Positions 38,558 through 47,326 of a stretch of DNA of 64,000 bases are shown piece after piece. The notes under the pieces are model-generated. The model made no database searches, was not told where the DNA came from, and saw nothing but the letters and a program-made list of their open reading frames with translations. A program made the translations under genes and the position numbers. Positions within the stretch are counted from its first letter, which is position 1. Each line of letters starts with the position of its first letter. Source of the stretch: Acinetobacter apis. Its GTDB lineage: Bacteria; Pseudomonadota; Gammaproteobacteria; Pseudomonadales; Moraxellaceae. The stretch covers positions 558,001-622,000 of the forward strand of contig NZ_FZLN01000001.1 of the NCBI RefSeq assembly GCF_900197575.1. Direction: 5' to 3'.

Positions 38558-39250
38558 ATGCTCATACAACAATTTTTTGAGCCAATCAGCTCTACATATA
38601 CTTATCTTTTATTTTGTAGTGCTTCACGTCATGCAGCTCTCATTGATCCTGTCATTTCACAAACAGACGTTTATATTGAGGCAATTAAAACACAACAACT
38701 CGAATTAAAATATATTTTAGAAACACATCTTCATGCTGACCATATTACTGGAGCATCAGAATTAAGATCTATAACAGGGGCACAGCTTTGTATTCATCAA
38801 AACTCACATGTGACATGCGCAGATGTTTTAATCCAAGACAATGACATCCTTCATTTAGGACAACATCAAATCTATATATTACATACACCCGGACATACCA
38901 ATGCATGTGTTTGTTTCTACATTCACGGCGCTGTATTCACAGGAGATGCTTTACTCATTAATGGCTGTGGTAGAACCGACTTTCAACAAGGATGTGCCGC
39001 AAATTTATATGATAGCGTCCATAATAAATTATTCACTTTGCCTGAAGAGACAGTTGTTTATCCTGCTCATGATTACCATGGTTTAAAAGCGTCTACTATT
39101 GGGTTAGAAAAGAAAAATAATATACGGCTTGGACAAGGTAAAACCAAAGCAGAGTTTATAACAATTATGCAGCAGTTAAATTTACCTTACCCAAAACTCA
39201 TTGACCAAGCACTGCCTGCTAATCAGCAATGTGGTCGTATTGAGGTTTAA
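38558..39250 (+). CDS. MBL-fold hydrolase, ETHE1/persulfide dioxygenase-like
   Basis: A 230-residue metallo-beta-lactamase-fold protein: HLHADH at residues 57-62, HTPGHTN near 113, GDALLINGCGRTDF near 130 and YPAHDYHG near 172. GCGRTDFQQG and HDYHG are characteristic of persulfide dioxygenases (ETHE1/Blh), which oxidise glutathione persulfide to sulfite using one iron. The next gene is a putative sulfite exporter, and a sigma-54 promoter precedes this one. Confidence 0.85.
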   Translation: MLIQQFFEPISSTYTYLLFCSASRHAALIDPVISQTDVYIEAIKTQQLELKYILETHLHADHITGASELRSITGAQLCIHQNSHVTCADVLIQDNDILHLGQHQIYILHTPGHTNACVCFYIHGAVFTGDALLINGCGRTDFQQGCAANLYDSVHNKLFTLPEETVVYPAHDYHGLKASTIGLEKKNNIRLGQGKTKAEFITIMQQLNLPYPKLIDQALPANQQCGRIEV

Positions 39251-39309
39251 TCCTTTAGATAAATAACGGCGTTTAACAGCATGATCATGATAGACAGGTA
39301 GAGATAAAG

Positions 39310-40089
39310 ATGTTTTTACTAATATTTGAAGGCATTTTAATTGGCATATTACTTGGATTAACTGGTGCAGGCGGAGGAATATTGGCTATTCCTGCTTTAA
39401 TGTATTCTCAGAACTGGACAATTGCTGAAGCTGCGCCTGTCGGACTACTTGCCATTACACTATCTTCAGGGATAGGTGCCTTTGATGGGTTATATCGCGG
39501 TGTTGTACGTTATAAAGCTGCAATTTGGATTGCATTATTTTCCATACCGACAGTTTATACGGGTATCTATTTAAGACATATGTTACCAGTCAATCTACTG
39601 ACCTTTATTTTTTGCTTTATTATGGCAAGTGCTGCATTACGCTCGCTGTTTACTCATACTTCAAACCAAACAAGTAATTTATGTCCGCTCGATCCTGAGA
39701 CAGGTCGTTTTTCATGGACAATACAAACACAAGTATATTTAGGTGGCATTGGACTTTGCTCAGGGTTAATGACTGGTGTATTGGGTGTAGGAGGCGGTTT
39801 TCTTATTATTCCTGCGCTTAAAAAAGTATCAAAACTCTCATTTGAAAGTATTAGTAGTACATCACTCATGATTATATTTTTAATTGGTCTAATTACGTGT
39901 TTAACACAATTATCATCTGGCTATCATTATCCCAAAGAGGTGACGTCTACATTCATAATTTCATGTGTTTTAGGTCTATTTATCGGAAAATATATCCAAC
40001 GCTATATTTCAGAATTATTGGTTAAACGCTTTTTTTCAGTTATGCTGATTATCATTTCATTAAGTATGGCACTAAGAACTCTCAGTTAA
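39310..40089 (+). CDS. TauE/SafE-family sulfite/anion exporter
   Basis: A 259-residue inner-membrane protein with about eight transmembrane segments. It has the two family repeats, GLTGAGGGILAIPAL at the start and GVLGVGGGFLIIPAL in the middle. With the preceding persulfide dioxygenase-like enzyme it probably exports the sulfite or thiosulfate formed. The spacer is 59 bases without a terminator, so it is likely cotranscribed. Confidence 0.85.
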   Translation: MFLLIFEGILIGILLGLTGAGGGILAIPALMYSQNWTIAEAAPVGLLAITLSSGIGAFDGLYRGVVRYKAAIWIALFSIPTVYTGIYLRHMLPVNLLTFIFCFIMASAALRSLFTHTSNQTSNLCPLDPETGRFSWTIQTQVYLGGIGLCSGLMTGVLGVGGGFLIIPALKKVSKLSFESISSTSLMIIFLIGLITCLTQLSSGYHYPKEVTSTFIISCVLGLFIGKYIQRYISELLVKRFFSVMLIIISLSMALRTLS

Positions 40090-40133
40090 TATCATATTGA
40101 AATTCATAATTTATAAACACAAGGACTGTGGAT

Positions 40134-41330
40134 ATGAAATACACTAAGCTTATTACATCAGCTGCTTTTTTTATTATGCTTACCACCACATTGGCACATG
40201 CCAAAACATATATTTTAACTGACACAGAACAAAATATTGATTTAGGTGCATGGAAGGTTTCAGGACCAAATTATAGCATTGAACAAAGAGTCTTACGTGG
40301 CGGGAAACAAGAAGGGACGAAGGTAATTACCTTAACCAGTGACCATGGCCTAACTATTGCTTTATCTCCGACACGAGGAATGGGCTTATTATATGCTAAA
40401 GGTCAGGGAATTCACTTAGGTTGGTCATCACCAGTTAAAGAAATCGTAAATCCATCATATATTCAATTAGATAGCCGCAATGGTTTAGGGTGGTTAGATG
40501 GCTTTAACGAAATGATGGTGCGCTGTGGTTATGAATGGACAGGGCATCCTGTGGTTGCAGATGGGCAAATTTATTCGTTACATGGCAAAGCACAAAATAC
40601 ACCTGCATCTTATGTTGCCATACATATTGATGATAAAGCACCTTATGCGATCCATATTAAAGGTCTTATTAAAGAAAGCACGTTTAAAAAATCTGATTTA
40701 CAGACAATGACAGAGCTTGTGTATGTACCTGGTGAAAGTACATTTAAAATTCATGATGTATTAACCAATCATGCAGATTACCCACATGACTATCAAATTA
40801 TTTATCATAGTAATTTTTCACAACCTATTTTAGAAGACGGTGCTAAATTTATTGCACCTGTGAGTGAAGTCAGTCCATTTAATGATTATGCAATTAAGGG
40901 ATTAGAGACATGGTCTAAATATTTAGGACCAACTAAAAACTTCGATGAAATGGTATTTAATTTAAAGCCAATCGCAGATGCTCAAGGCAATACTTTAGCT
41001 GCATTAATTAACAAGGCAGGGGATAAGGGTGTATCGATTGCCTTTAATACGGCACAGCTGCCTGTACTTACACTATGGAAAAATACAGATACCTTAAAAC
41101 AAGGTTATGTTACAGGGATTGAACCAGGCACCAGTTATGCATATCCAGTTACTATTGAACGCGCACAAAATCGGGTAAAGCAAATACAGCCGAATCAAAG
41201 TATTGATTTTGAGTTAACGTATTCTTTATTGAGTTCGGCTCAGCAAGTGAAAGCAACTGAACAAAGAATAGCGCAAATCCAAGGTAATCATAAAATTAAT
41301 CAATTAAAAACGCCTATTGCAAAAGAATAA
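40134..41330 (+). CDS. Exported DUF4432/aldose-1-epimerase-like protein
   Basis: 398 residues from ATG 40134 behind AAGGA; GTG 40128 is two codons upstream. A signal peptide (MKYTKLITSAAFFIMLTTTLAHA) is followed by a galactose-mutarotase-like beta-sandwich, resembling DUF4432 in LSPTRGMGLLYAKG and LDSRNGLGWLDGFNEMMVRCG. A periplasmic role on a sugar or sugar derivative is likely. Its link to the sulfur genes upstream is only positional. Confidence 0.78.
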   Translation: MKYTKLITSAAFFIMLTTTLAHAKTYILTDTEQNIDLGAWKVSGPNYSIEQRVLRGGKQEGTKVITLTSDHGLTIALSPTRGMGLLYAKGQGIHLGWSSPVKEIVNPSYIQLDSRNGLGWLDGFNEMMVRCGYEWTGHPVVADGQIYSLHGKAQNTPASYVAIHIDDKAPYAIHIKGLIKESTFKKSDLQTMTELVYVPGESTFKIHDVLTNHADYPHDYQIIYHSNFSQPILEDGAKFIAPVSEVSPFNDYAIKGLETWSKYLGPTKNFDEMVFNLKPIADAQGNTLAALINKAGDKGVSIAFNTAQLPVLTLWKNTDTLKQGYVTGIEPGTSYAYPVTIERAQNRVKQIQPNQSIDFELTYSLLSSAQQVKATEQRIAQIQGNHKINQLKTPIAKE

Positions 41331-41342
41331 GTAACTTTTTAA

Positions 41343-41382
41343 AAAAAAGCTAGGTTGAATATAAGTTGACCTGGCTTTTTTT
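41343..41382 (+). terminator. Terminator after the DUF4432 gene
   Basis: AAAAAGCTAGGTTGA pairs with TTGACCTGGCTTTTT through G-U pairs across ATATAAG; T-run at the end. Confidence 0.75.
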
Positions 41383-41544
41383 ATATCTATAAAACGCAAA
41401 CTGGCTAAATTTTGTTAAAAAAATAGTTATAAATATCACCATAACAATACATTCATATTTAATATTATATTTACAATTATTTCGCTGAATAAGGCATGGA
41501 AAATATTTATTTAAATAAGTATTAAAATTAAAAAGGATTTTGTA

Positions 41545-41955
41545 ATGAAAAAAACAGTTATGTTATTGCTGTGCATGGTTATTTTGACTGCATGCAGTAG
41601 TGAAAACACTAAAATATCAGAAACAACAAAAAAACCTGATCTTCAACTTGGTAATCAGTTTTTAACCGATAATGAGCTCTCAAATAAGGGCTTTAAAATC
41701 CATTCACTTGAAACCAATTGGTCCAAGGCTGGAAAATACTATTACCAAGTGAATATTACAAATACATCAACCCAATCTCAAAGTTTGACAATAGAACAAC
41801 TTGTTTTGGTTGATACGCTAGGTATTGAAAATCATGTTCAGATGATTGATCAAGACTTGATTAGTCCATATCAAGCCAATCAATCTAAAACTGGAATTAT
41901 TGCTTTTGATGATTTAGGAGAAGGTAAACCTAAATTTTTAAGATTAAAAGAATAG
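41545..41955 (+). CDS. Small lipoprotein, DUF4352-like
   Basis: 136 residues with a lipoprotein signal (MKKTVMLLLCMVILTAC, lipobox LTAC, Cys17) and a beta-rich domain (YYYQVNITNTSTQSQSLTIEQL...) like the DUF4352 immunoglobulin-type fold. Function unknown. It has its own terminator and an AAAAGGA ribosome-binding site. Confidence 0.7.
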   Translation: MKKTVMLLLCMVILTACSSENTKISETTKKPDLQLGNQFLTDNELSNKGFKIHSLETNWSKAGKYYYQVNITNTSTQSQSLTIEQLVLVDTLGIENHVQMIDQDLISPYQANQSKTGIIAFDDLGEGKPKFLRLKE

Positions 41956-42289
41956 TTTTATCTATTTAATTAAATTTTTCAAACAGCGTTTGCAGCTCAA
42001 TCAATGAAGTAATGCCTTTAAACATTTAAAGGTATTACTTCATTAAATTTATTTAAGATCTAAATTTTTAAAAATATTGGTATAAAATCATTATGGGTTA
42101 TAGTGCTATCCATATTTACATCATTTCGTATAATGTATATTATGTTAAATAGAGTGAGTAGCACTAACAACTTTAAGTATGTTTAGTGAATACATTACTC
42201 ATGCTAACGCTACATTTAAACTCACATACGCTCATTTTTAATAAGATCAGGTTATAATGATTGCCTCCCAAAAATATGATTGATTCATT
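41956..42289. other. Spacer between lipoprotein and VF530 genes
   Basis: 334 AT-rich bases. Apart from the terminator at 42003-42044 and the promoter region of the next gene, nothing was recognised. Confidence 0.5.
42003..42044 (+). terminator. Long hairpin terminator
   Basis: AATGAAGTAATGCCTTTA pairs with TAAAGGTATTACTTCATT (one G-U) across a 6-base loop; only a short T-run follows. Confidence 0.65.
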
Positions 42290-42526
42290 ATGAATAGCTC
42301 CAATGACCCTTTACATGGCAAAAAACTCGCTGATATCTTGGATGAGTTATTGGACTACTATGATGGTTTTGAAGGTTTAAGTCGTAAAATTGAAATTAGA
42401 TGCTTTTGCATAGATCCAAGTATTAAATCATCATTGCGGTTCTTACGTACAACACCATGGGCACACGAAAAAGTAGAAAGCTTATATTTATATGTTTTAC
42501 GCCAGAAAGCCAAACAGAAATCATAG
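42290..42526 (+). CDS. VF530 (DUF2132) family protein
   Basis: 78 residues: DPLHGKKLADILDELLDYYDGFEGLSRKIEIRCF, then KSSLRFLRTTPWAHEKVESLYL, the conserved VF530 pattern. Structures of the family show a small compact helical fold with a suggested nucleic-acid role; the function is not established. Confidence 0.88.
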   Translation: MNSSNDPLHGKKLADILDELLDYYDGFEGLSRKIEIRCFCIDPSIKSSLRFLRTTPWAHEKVESLYLYVLRQKAKQKS

Positions 42527-42643
42527 TCACCAAGACCCTAACTTCAGCATACAAGTGATTATGGTGTAATATAAAGTCAGCCGACTAGTTTTTATTTTAA
42601 TAATTACTAATTTATCAAGTACAAGGAAAACAGAGGAAAAACA

Positions 42644-42972
42644 ATGGATGTAGGTGCAACATTAATAAAATTAAAACCAAACACTTTTTCAAGTGTTGAA
42701 GACTGGAAAAAGAAATTCAGGTAAGAAAAGATGAAGCTATACAGATGCTTGAAGCTGAAGGTGTATATATTGAATCTTGGTTTCACATTGAATTAGATGG
42801 TGAGGATTATTTATTGGCTTATATGAGAGCAAATGATATTTCTGCTGCCCAAAAAATCGCTAAAACAAGCCCTTTTAACATTGATCAAGTGCATAAAAAG
42901 TTCAAGGAGACTTGGGGGGAAAAATACCCAGCAAGGCTATTAATTGATTTAGAGAATAATAAATCATTTTAA
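42644..42972 (+). pseudogene. Frameshifted small protein gene (DUF6176-like)
   Basis: ATG 42644, behind a GAGG site, reads MDVGATLIKLKPNTFSSVED then WKKKFR and a stop at 42722. The next frame, entered near 42709, continues EIQVRKDEAIQMLEAEGVYIESWFHIELDGEDY... to 42972. Joined, they make a ~109-residue protein resembling DUF6176-type small proteins. One missing A in the AAAAA tract at 42707-42711 would explain the break. A sequencing error, a real mutation or -1 slippage at AAA AAG are all possible. Confidence 0.65.
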
Positions 42973-43116
42973 AGGCATTCATTTTTAGCCTTACCCCCTA
43001 TCCTTTTTCTTCTTTATTATGATAACCAATACTACTTTATTTATACCATTTTGCTATAGATCATTGTAGGCATGGTTAATATGCTAGCTTTGCCTCTAAT
43101 TAATTCGATTAATTTT

Positions 43117-43545
43117 ATGAAAAATAAAATATCTCTAGTGTCTGTTTTTTTAGTCAGTAGCTTAATTAGCTCACAGTCTATATATGCGGACATTGACCAT
43201 AAACCAAGATTTGATACAACCCATACGGCTGAAAACTCATTAGATTGGTTTGGAGAATATACAGGCACTGAGCCATGTAAACACTGTCAAGGAATTCACA
43301 CAAGTTTAATCTTAAAGGAGAACAAAACCTTTCAATTAAAAGAAACATACCTCTATGCACATGGTCGTAATAAGACAATGATTTCAAAAGGTCATTTTAA
43401 ATTTAATACAGATCATTCCTCGATTATTACACTCAATTTTCGTGGAAGAAAACGACTTTTCTTTATTGGAGAACATACAGCTACACCATTAAATATAAAA
43501 GGAAAACATATTAAAGGCGCTGTAACCCTCAAGCAAAAAATATGA
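43117..43545 (+). CDS. NlpE-like secreted protein
   Basis: 142 residues from ATG 43117 (MKNKISLVSVFLVSSLISSQSIYA, signal peptide); an ATG at 43072 adds 15 residues. The domain DWFGEYTGTEPCKHCQGIHTSLIL with C54 and C57 matches the NlpE N-terminal copper-resistance pattern (GxYxGxxPCxxCxGIxTxL). No lipobox Cys is present, so it is probably soluble in the periplasm rather than an outer-membrane lipoprotein. It may monitor envelope or copper stress; unproven. Confidence 0.75.
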   Translation: MKNKISLVSVFLVSSLISSQSIYADIDHKPRFDTTHTAENSLDWFGEYTGTEPCKHCQGIHTSLILKENKTFQLKETYLYAHGRNKTMISKGHFKFNTDHSSIITLNFRGRKRLFFIGEHTATPLNIKGKHIKGAVTLKQKI

Positions 43546-43608
43546 TGAAACAATGGTCATTATATTATTACCAATCAACGTACTCATTAAAACTCAAGGA
43601 TTATGAGA

Positions 43609-44040
43609 ATGAAAAAATTATTATTTGTTATGCTTGCATCCGCGACAACGCTAGCTCAAGCAGAATTACCAAGAACCTTTAGCTCGGATCATTTTGCCCA
43701 AGCAGAATTTAACAAAATTTCTTTACGCAAGAATTTACCCGCTTGGATAAAAACAGGTGGCACGACATCTGAAACAAAAAGTGTAAAAATTGCAGGTCAG
43801 GATTATTTGGTATTTAATTCATGTAAACCACATGATTGTGCAAGCGAACAAATTGCAACCATCTATTCTTCAAAGCTAAAAACCATGACATCTGTTTACT
43901 CAGTCACTAATCTGAAAAAATCAACTCAACAATTGAGTTGGATGAGTAATAAAATGGATATATCGATTGAAGAGAAAACCGTTTTACTTTCTGCCTTAAC
44001 GGGTGCTTTAGATAATTACCCACAAAAATTTAATTTTTAA
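43609..44040 (+). CDS. Ivy-family lysozyme inhibitor
   Basis: 143 residues from ATG 43609, eight bases after CAAGGA; ATG 43603 is too close to the ribosome-binding site. The signal peptide is MKKLLFVMLASATTLAQA. The inhibitory loop CKPHDC (C72-C77) is the hallmark of Ivy proteins, which plug the active site of C-type lysozymes, and the C-terminal LSALTGALDNYPQKFNF also fits. Periplasmic protection against host lysozyme or control of lytic enzymes. Confidence 0.85.
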   Translation: MKKLLFVMLASATTLAQAELPRTFSSDHFAQAEFNKISLRKNLPAWIKTGGTTSETKSVKIAGQDYLVFNSCKPHDCASEQIATIYSSKLKTMTSVYSVTNLKKSTQQLSWMSNKMDISIEEKTVLLSALTGALDNYPQKFNF

Positions 44041-44418
44041 TTACACCTAAATATCTATTTGTACGGCGTTATAGGAAAAGCTTATTTTACTATAATGCTT
44101 TACACTCTAAGATTATGATATTTATATATTAAATTTATTGATATCCCCTATTCATGTGTAAGTTTTCATAAATATGACCTGTGAATGGTTCAATTTTCTT
44201 TAAGACGTTTTTTTGCAAAATATAAATAAAAGTACGACTCGCCTTTTTTTAGGTTCTCATCGAATTTCCATATCATTATTTAGTTTATAACTTCATCTTG
44301 AAGTAAATGTTTTTACAGTCAGTTTATGAGCCGAATAATTTTTTAATCGGCTTATATCATGAGCCGAATATATGTTATATTTGGCTCATTAAATAACTTA
44401 TGTCGTTTCGGAGCTGAA
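44041..44418. other. Spacer before the Fic gene
   Basis: 378 AT-rich bases. The distal ~95 bases hold the tandem palindromes described separately. The rest shows no gene. Confidence 0.5.
44327..44389. promoter_or_regulatory. Tandem palindromic operators upstream of Fic gene
   Basis: Site 2 (44359-44389) is a 31-base inverted repeat, ATGAGCCGAATATA-TGT-TATATTTGGCTCAT, with one mismatch. Site 1 (44327-44356) repeats TATGAGCCGAATA with arms AGCCGA/TCGGCT. Both lie 30-90 bases before the Fic ATG. They probably bind a dimeric regulator, possibly the Fic protein's own C-terminal HTH. Confidence 0.6.
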
Positions 44419-45543
44419 ATGCAAAAGTGGATTTGGCAAATTGACCATTGGACAAACTTTTCATGGCATGAAGAAACAATTCTTCCAAAAGTTAGACGAA
44501 TACATCAAAAAATAGGTATTTTACTGGGTCAAAGCCAGCATGATATTGCCAAAGAACAATTCACTTTAGATACATTGCTAGCCAACCTTGTCGCCTCTTC
44601 TGCCATTGAAAATGAAACCCTGAATGTATTTTCGTTGCGATCATCATTGGCTAAACGCCTTGGGGTAACGCTTGAACAGCCCTATCCGAGTTCAAATCGA
44701 TCTGAAGGTCTTGCCAACATAATGTTAGATGCTTTGCATAGTGTGAAACAACCATTGACCTTAGAACGTTTAATGCAGTGGCACCGCTGGTTATTTACTG
44801 ATTATGATTGGACCATACAACGTTTACATATTGGAGAGCTTCGAGGCACAGAGCCTATGCAAGTTGTTTCAGGTCGAATGGATTATCCTAAGGTGCATTT
44901 TGAAGCACCAGCAAGAGATGGACTAGAGCAACGTTTAGATGCTTTTATTACATGGTTTAATTCTAGTTTAAATGATGCCTTATTGGATCCAATTTTACGT
45001 GCAGGAATTACACATTTATGGTTTATTACATTACATCCGTTTGATGATGGTAACGGGCGGATTACACGTATATTAACCGATCTTGCCTTGGCTCAAATGG
45101 ATGAGCAAAGTATTCGTTTATACGCAATATCTCCAGCAATTCTAGATAAACGTAAAAGCTATTATGATATTTTAGAACAAACCCAAAAAAGCGATTCTAA
45201 TATTACTGCATGGCTGGTTTGGTTTTTAGATACCTTAGATGATAGTCTTGAAAAAACCTTAAAAAAAATCAATCGAACCCTTTTTAAAAGTCAATTTTGG
45301 CATAAACATGCCAAATTAGAACTGCATGAAGGACAACGTAAAATTATAAATCGATTATTAGATGGTGGGGAGAATGGTTTTGAGCAAGGAATTAGTGCAT
45401 CGCAATACCAGAAAGTGGCGAAAGTAAGTAAAGCAACTGCAACACGTCATTTATCTGATTTATTAGAAAAAAACTGTGTAGTAAAATTAGAAGGTCGCGG
45501 ACGTAATACACGGTATCAAATTAATAGAATGCTTATTCCATAG
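44419..45543 (+). CDS. Fic-family protein with DUF4172 and HTH domains
   Basis: 374 residues from ATG 44419, with GGAG upstream; the frame extends 20 codons into the operator and is unlikely. An N-terminal DUF4172-like domain carries the inhibitory-helix motif SSAIEN (60-65), which blocks the active site. The Fic catalytic loop HPFDDGNGRITR is at 206-217, the full HxFx(D/E)GNGRxxR pattern. A C-terminal winged HTH (SASQYQKVAKVSKATATRHLSDLLEK) follows. It probably AMPylates a cellular target and may regulate itself. No separate antitoxin was seen. Confidence 0.9.
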   Translation: MQKWIWQIDHWTNFSWHEETILPKVRRIHQKIGILLGQSQHDIAKEQFTLDTLLANLVASSAIENETLNVFSLRSSLAKRLGVTLEQPYPSSNRSEGLANIMLDALHSVKQPLTLERLMQWHRWLFTDYDWTIQRLHIGELRGTEPMQVVSGRMDYPKVHFEAPARDGLEQRLDAFITWFNSSLNDALLDPILRAGITHLWFITLHPFDDGNGRITRILTDLALAQMDEQSIRLYAISPAILDKRKSYYDILEQTQKSDSNITAWLVWFLDTLDDSLEKTLKKINRTLFKSQFWHKHAKLELHEGQRKIINRLLDGGENGFEQGISASQYQKVAKVSKATATRHLSDLLEKNCVVKLEGRGRNTRYQINRMLIP

Positions 45544-45570
45544 AATCTGACTTTAAAGCGAAAATTAGTA

Positions 45571-46515
45571 ATGGACTCTGAAATTAATCGTTTAATCCTA
45601 GAGATGCCCACTTGGCTAAATGCTCATTATTTAATTGAGGCTACTGAGTGTGAAATTATTGTTCCTGGCGTAAATTTAGTATTTTCAGCACTGACAGCGT
45701 CCAAAACTACCTATTATATCAAAGTGTTTAATCGTGAGCGTTCTTGGGCATCTCTCAATTTAGAAGCAAAGCTTTGTAATGATTTAAAAAGCCATGCTAT
45801 TTCAGCTGCAGCAGTATTAACAAATCGATCAAATGACTTTGTCACTGTAATGACGGTACAAGATCAACAACATTTAGTGCTCGTATTTGAACAAGCACCA
45901 GGAACTCAAAGCACATATTTAGAAAGAGACATACAGTCTGCTGCATATACCCTTGCACGGCTACACCAATTACCAATATCCCATTTACTACCATGTTATG
46001 ACCATCAAGCAAAACATGCAGAAATACAGAGATTACTTGAATTAAATTGTGGTGATGTTGCCTTACAACAGCATTATTTAAAGCTCATTAATTTAGTAAA
46101 AACACAAGATTTTCATCATGAAATGGTGTTATGTCATGGCGATCCTCGCCCAAGAAATATATTTATTGAACACAATGTTTCAAAATTTATAGATTTTGAG
46201 TATGCATGCATTTCGAGCCCATGTATGGACGTGGCAATTATGCTATGGAACTTACAACGGTGGGATAAAGATGGTACTGATTTAACAACAAGTGCTGCTG
46301 TATTTTTAAATGCATATTCTCAATATTCTAATCGTGTTTTTACGCTTGAAGAAATTGCACCTGATCTATTGTTACACGAAATAAAGAAAATAGCTTTTCT
46401 CGTTCAACACGGTTGTTTAACGCCTCATATTATTCCAAAAATACTCAAAGATTCAGCACAGGTAATGAAATGGTTACGCCTTTATTTAAGCAATGGAGTA
46501 AATAGCAATGTCTAA
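45571..46515 (+). CDS. Phosphotransferase (APH/choline kinase fold)
   Basis: 314 residues with the APH catalytic loop HGDPRPRN (H189, D191, N196), the metal Asp in IDFEYA (D208) and an N-terminal lobe. The substrate is unknown (aminoglycoside, choline, thiamine or a small amino-alcohol); nothing here implies antibiotic resistance. It starts 27 bases after the Fic gene and may be cotranscribed. A short ORF overlaps its end. Confidence 0.75.
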   Translation: MDSEINRLILEMPTWLNAHYLIEATECEIIVPGVNLVFSALTASKTTYYIKVFNRERSWASLNLEAKLCNDLKSHAISAAAVLTNRSNDFVTVMTVQDQQHLVLVFEQAPGTQSTYLERDIQSAAYTLARLHQLPISHLLPCYDHQAKHAEIQRLLELNCGDVALQQHYLKLINLVKTQDFHHEMVLCHGDPRPRNIFIEHNVSKFIDFEYACISSPCMDVAIMLWNLQRWDKDGTDLTTSAAVFLNAYSQYSNRVFTLEEIAPDLLLHEIKKIAFLVQHGCLTPHIIPKILKDSAQVMKWLRLYLSNGVNSNV

Positions 46516-46564
46516 ACAAGATAAGATTAAAATACTACAAAATAAGATGACTGTGTCGAAGTAA
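46508..46564 (+). pseudogene. Truncated, translationally coupled ORF
   Basis: ATG 46508 overlaps the end of the kinase-fold gene and has GGAG at 46495. It reads MSKQDKIKILQNKMTVSK then stop, 18 codons. The MITE-like element begins at 46548, inside it. The good ribosome-binding site and coupling suggest the 5' end of a gene cut off by that insertion. Confidence 0.35.
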
Positions 46565-46670
46565 CTTATATTTTATGGCAAACCACCATTCAAAATAGAT
46601 TACTAGATTTTCTACTAGTAATCACACACAACCGCCCCAAAGATTGTGTTTAAGATACTTGACACAGTCA
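46548..46670. mobile_element. MITE-like element with terminal inverted repeats
   Basis: TGACTGTGTC (46548-46557) is matched by its exact complement GACACAGTCA (46661-46670). The similarity continues inward imperfectly (GAAGTAACTT against AAGTATCTT), giving ~20-base termini on a 123-base element. Inside is a perfect hairpin, GATTACTAG (46598-46606) and its complement (46615-46623). No transposase and no clear target duplication. Confidence 0.45.
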
Positions 46671-46749
46671 TTACGTCACAATCGGGTGTCAGACAAAGTA
46701 ATAAAGCCATCTCTTTACTTCATTTAAAACACTTATTCCGACTGAGTAT

Positions 46750-46796
46750 ACTTTTTCAAATATAACTTTAAATATAAAGTTACCGTTTGAAAAAGT
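46750..46796. repeat. 47-base nested palindrome
   Basis: Outer arms ACTTTTTCAAA and its exact complement enclose inner arms TAACTTTA and TAAAGTTA around AATA. The whole could form a long hairpin or cruciform. No T-run follows, so it is not an ordinary terminator. Confidence 0.6.
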
Positions 46797-47326
46797 AATA
46801 TCTGTTGTCTAGAAACATCATTTAAAATTAATGTCGTTCCCTATACAAAATACAATATAATCATTTTTCTGATTGCACAAGCCTAAATTTTAAGGAAATT
46901 TAGTAATATTTAAAAAATATTAAATGGATAGGTTGAGGGAAATATTTCGAATAAATTAAAAATAAATATAAATCATATTTTTATTTTTAATTTCCAATTA
47001 AAAATATGTTTTACATACTTATAAATTTCTATTATTGTATTAATTGATCAAGTTTATCTAAATATCAGTTTAATATCTTTAGTATGTAATATTGTATAAT
47101 GTTTTTATAAATAAGTGCTTTAGTTTTAATGGATCGATATCAAAGTGTGATCTGTACATAGCTCTCTACCGGATCATTGCTTAATAAGGCATATCTCTCC
47201 TATTTTACTGATTTACTATGTATTCCCTTCAAATATTTATTTTTTAATCGTTAATATATCTTACAGATGGCATAGGCACGCTATCTTCTCTATAATATAT
47301 ATATATACTAAAAATTAAACCAGTCA

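Larger units (their letters stand above)
46516..47326. other. 811-base AT-rich non-coding region
   Basis: Contains the MITE-like element (46548-46670), a 47-base nested palindrome (46750-46796) and a short AT dinucleotide run near 47294. No credible ORF or RNA gene was seen in the remainder. It separates the Fic operon from the metQ-like genes. Confidence 0.55.

Noticed and set aside
47290..47310. Short AT dinucleotide run
   Set aside because: Too short to be treated as a contingency microsatellite, and not placed over a promoter or codon series.
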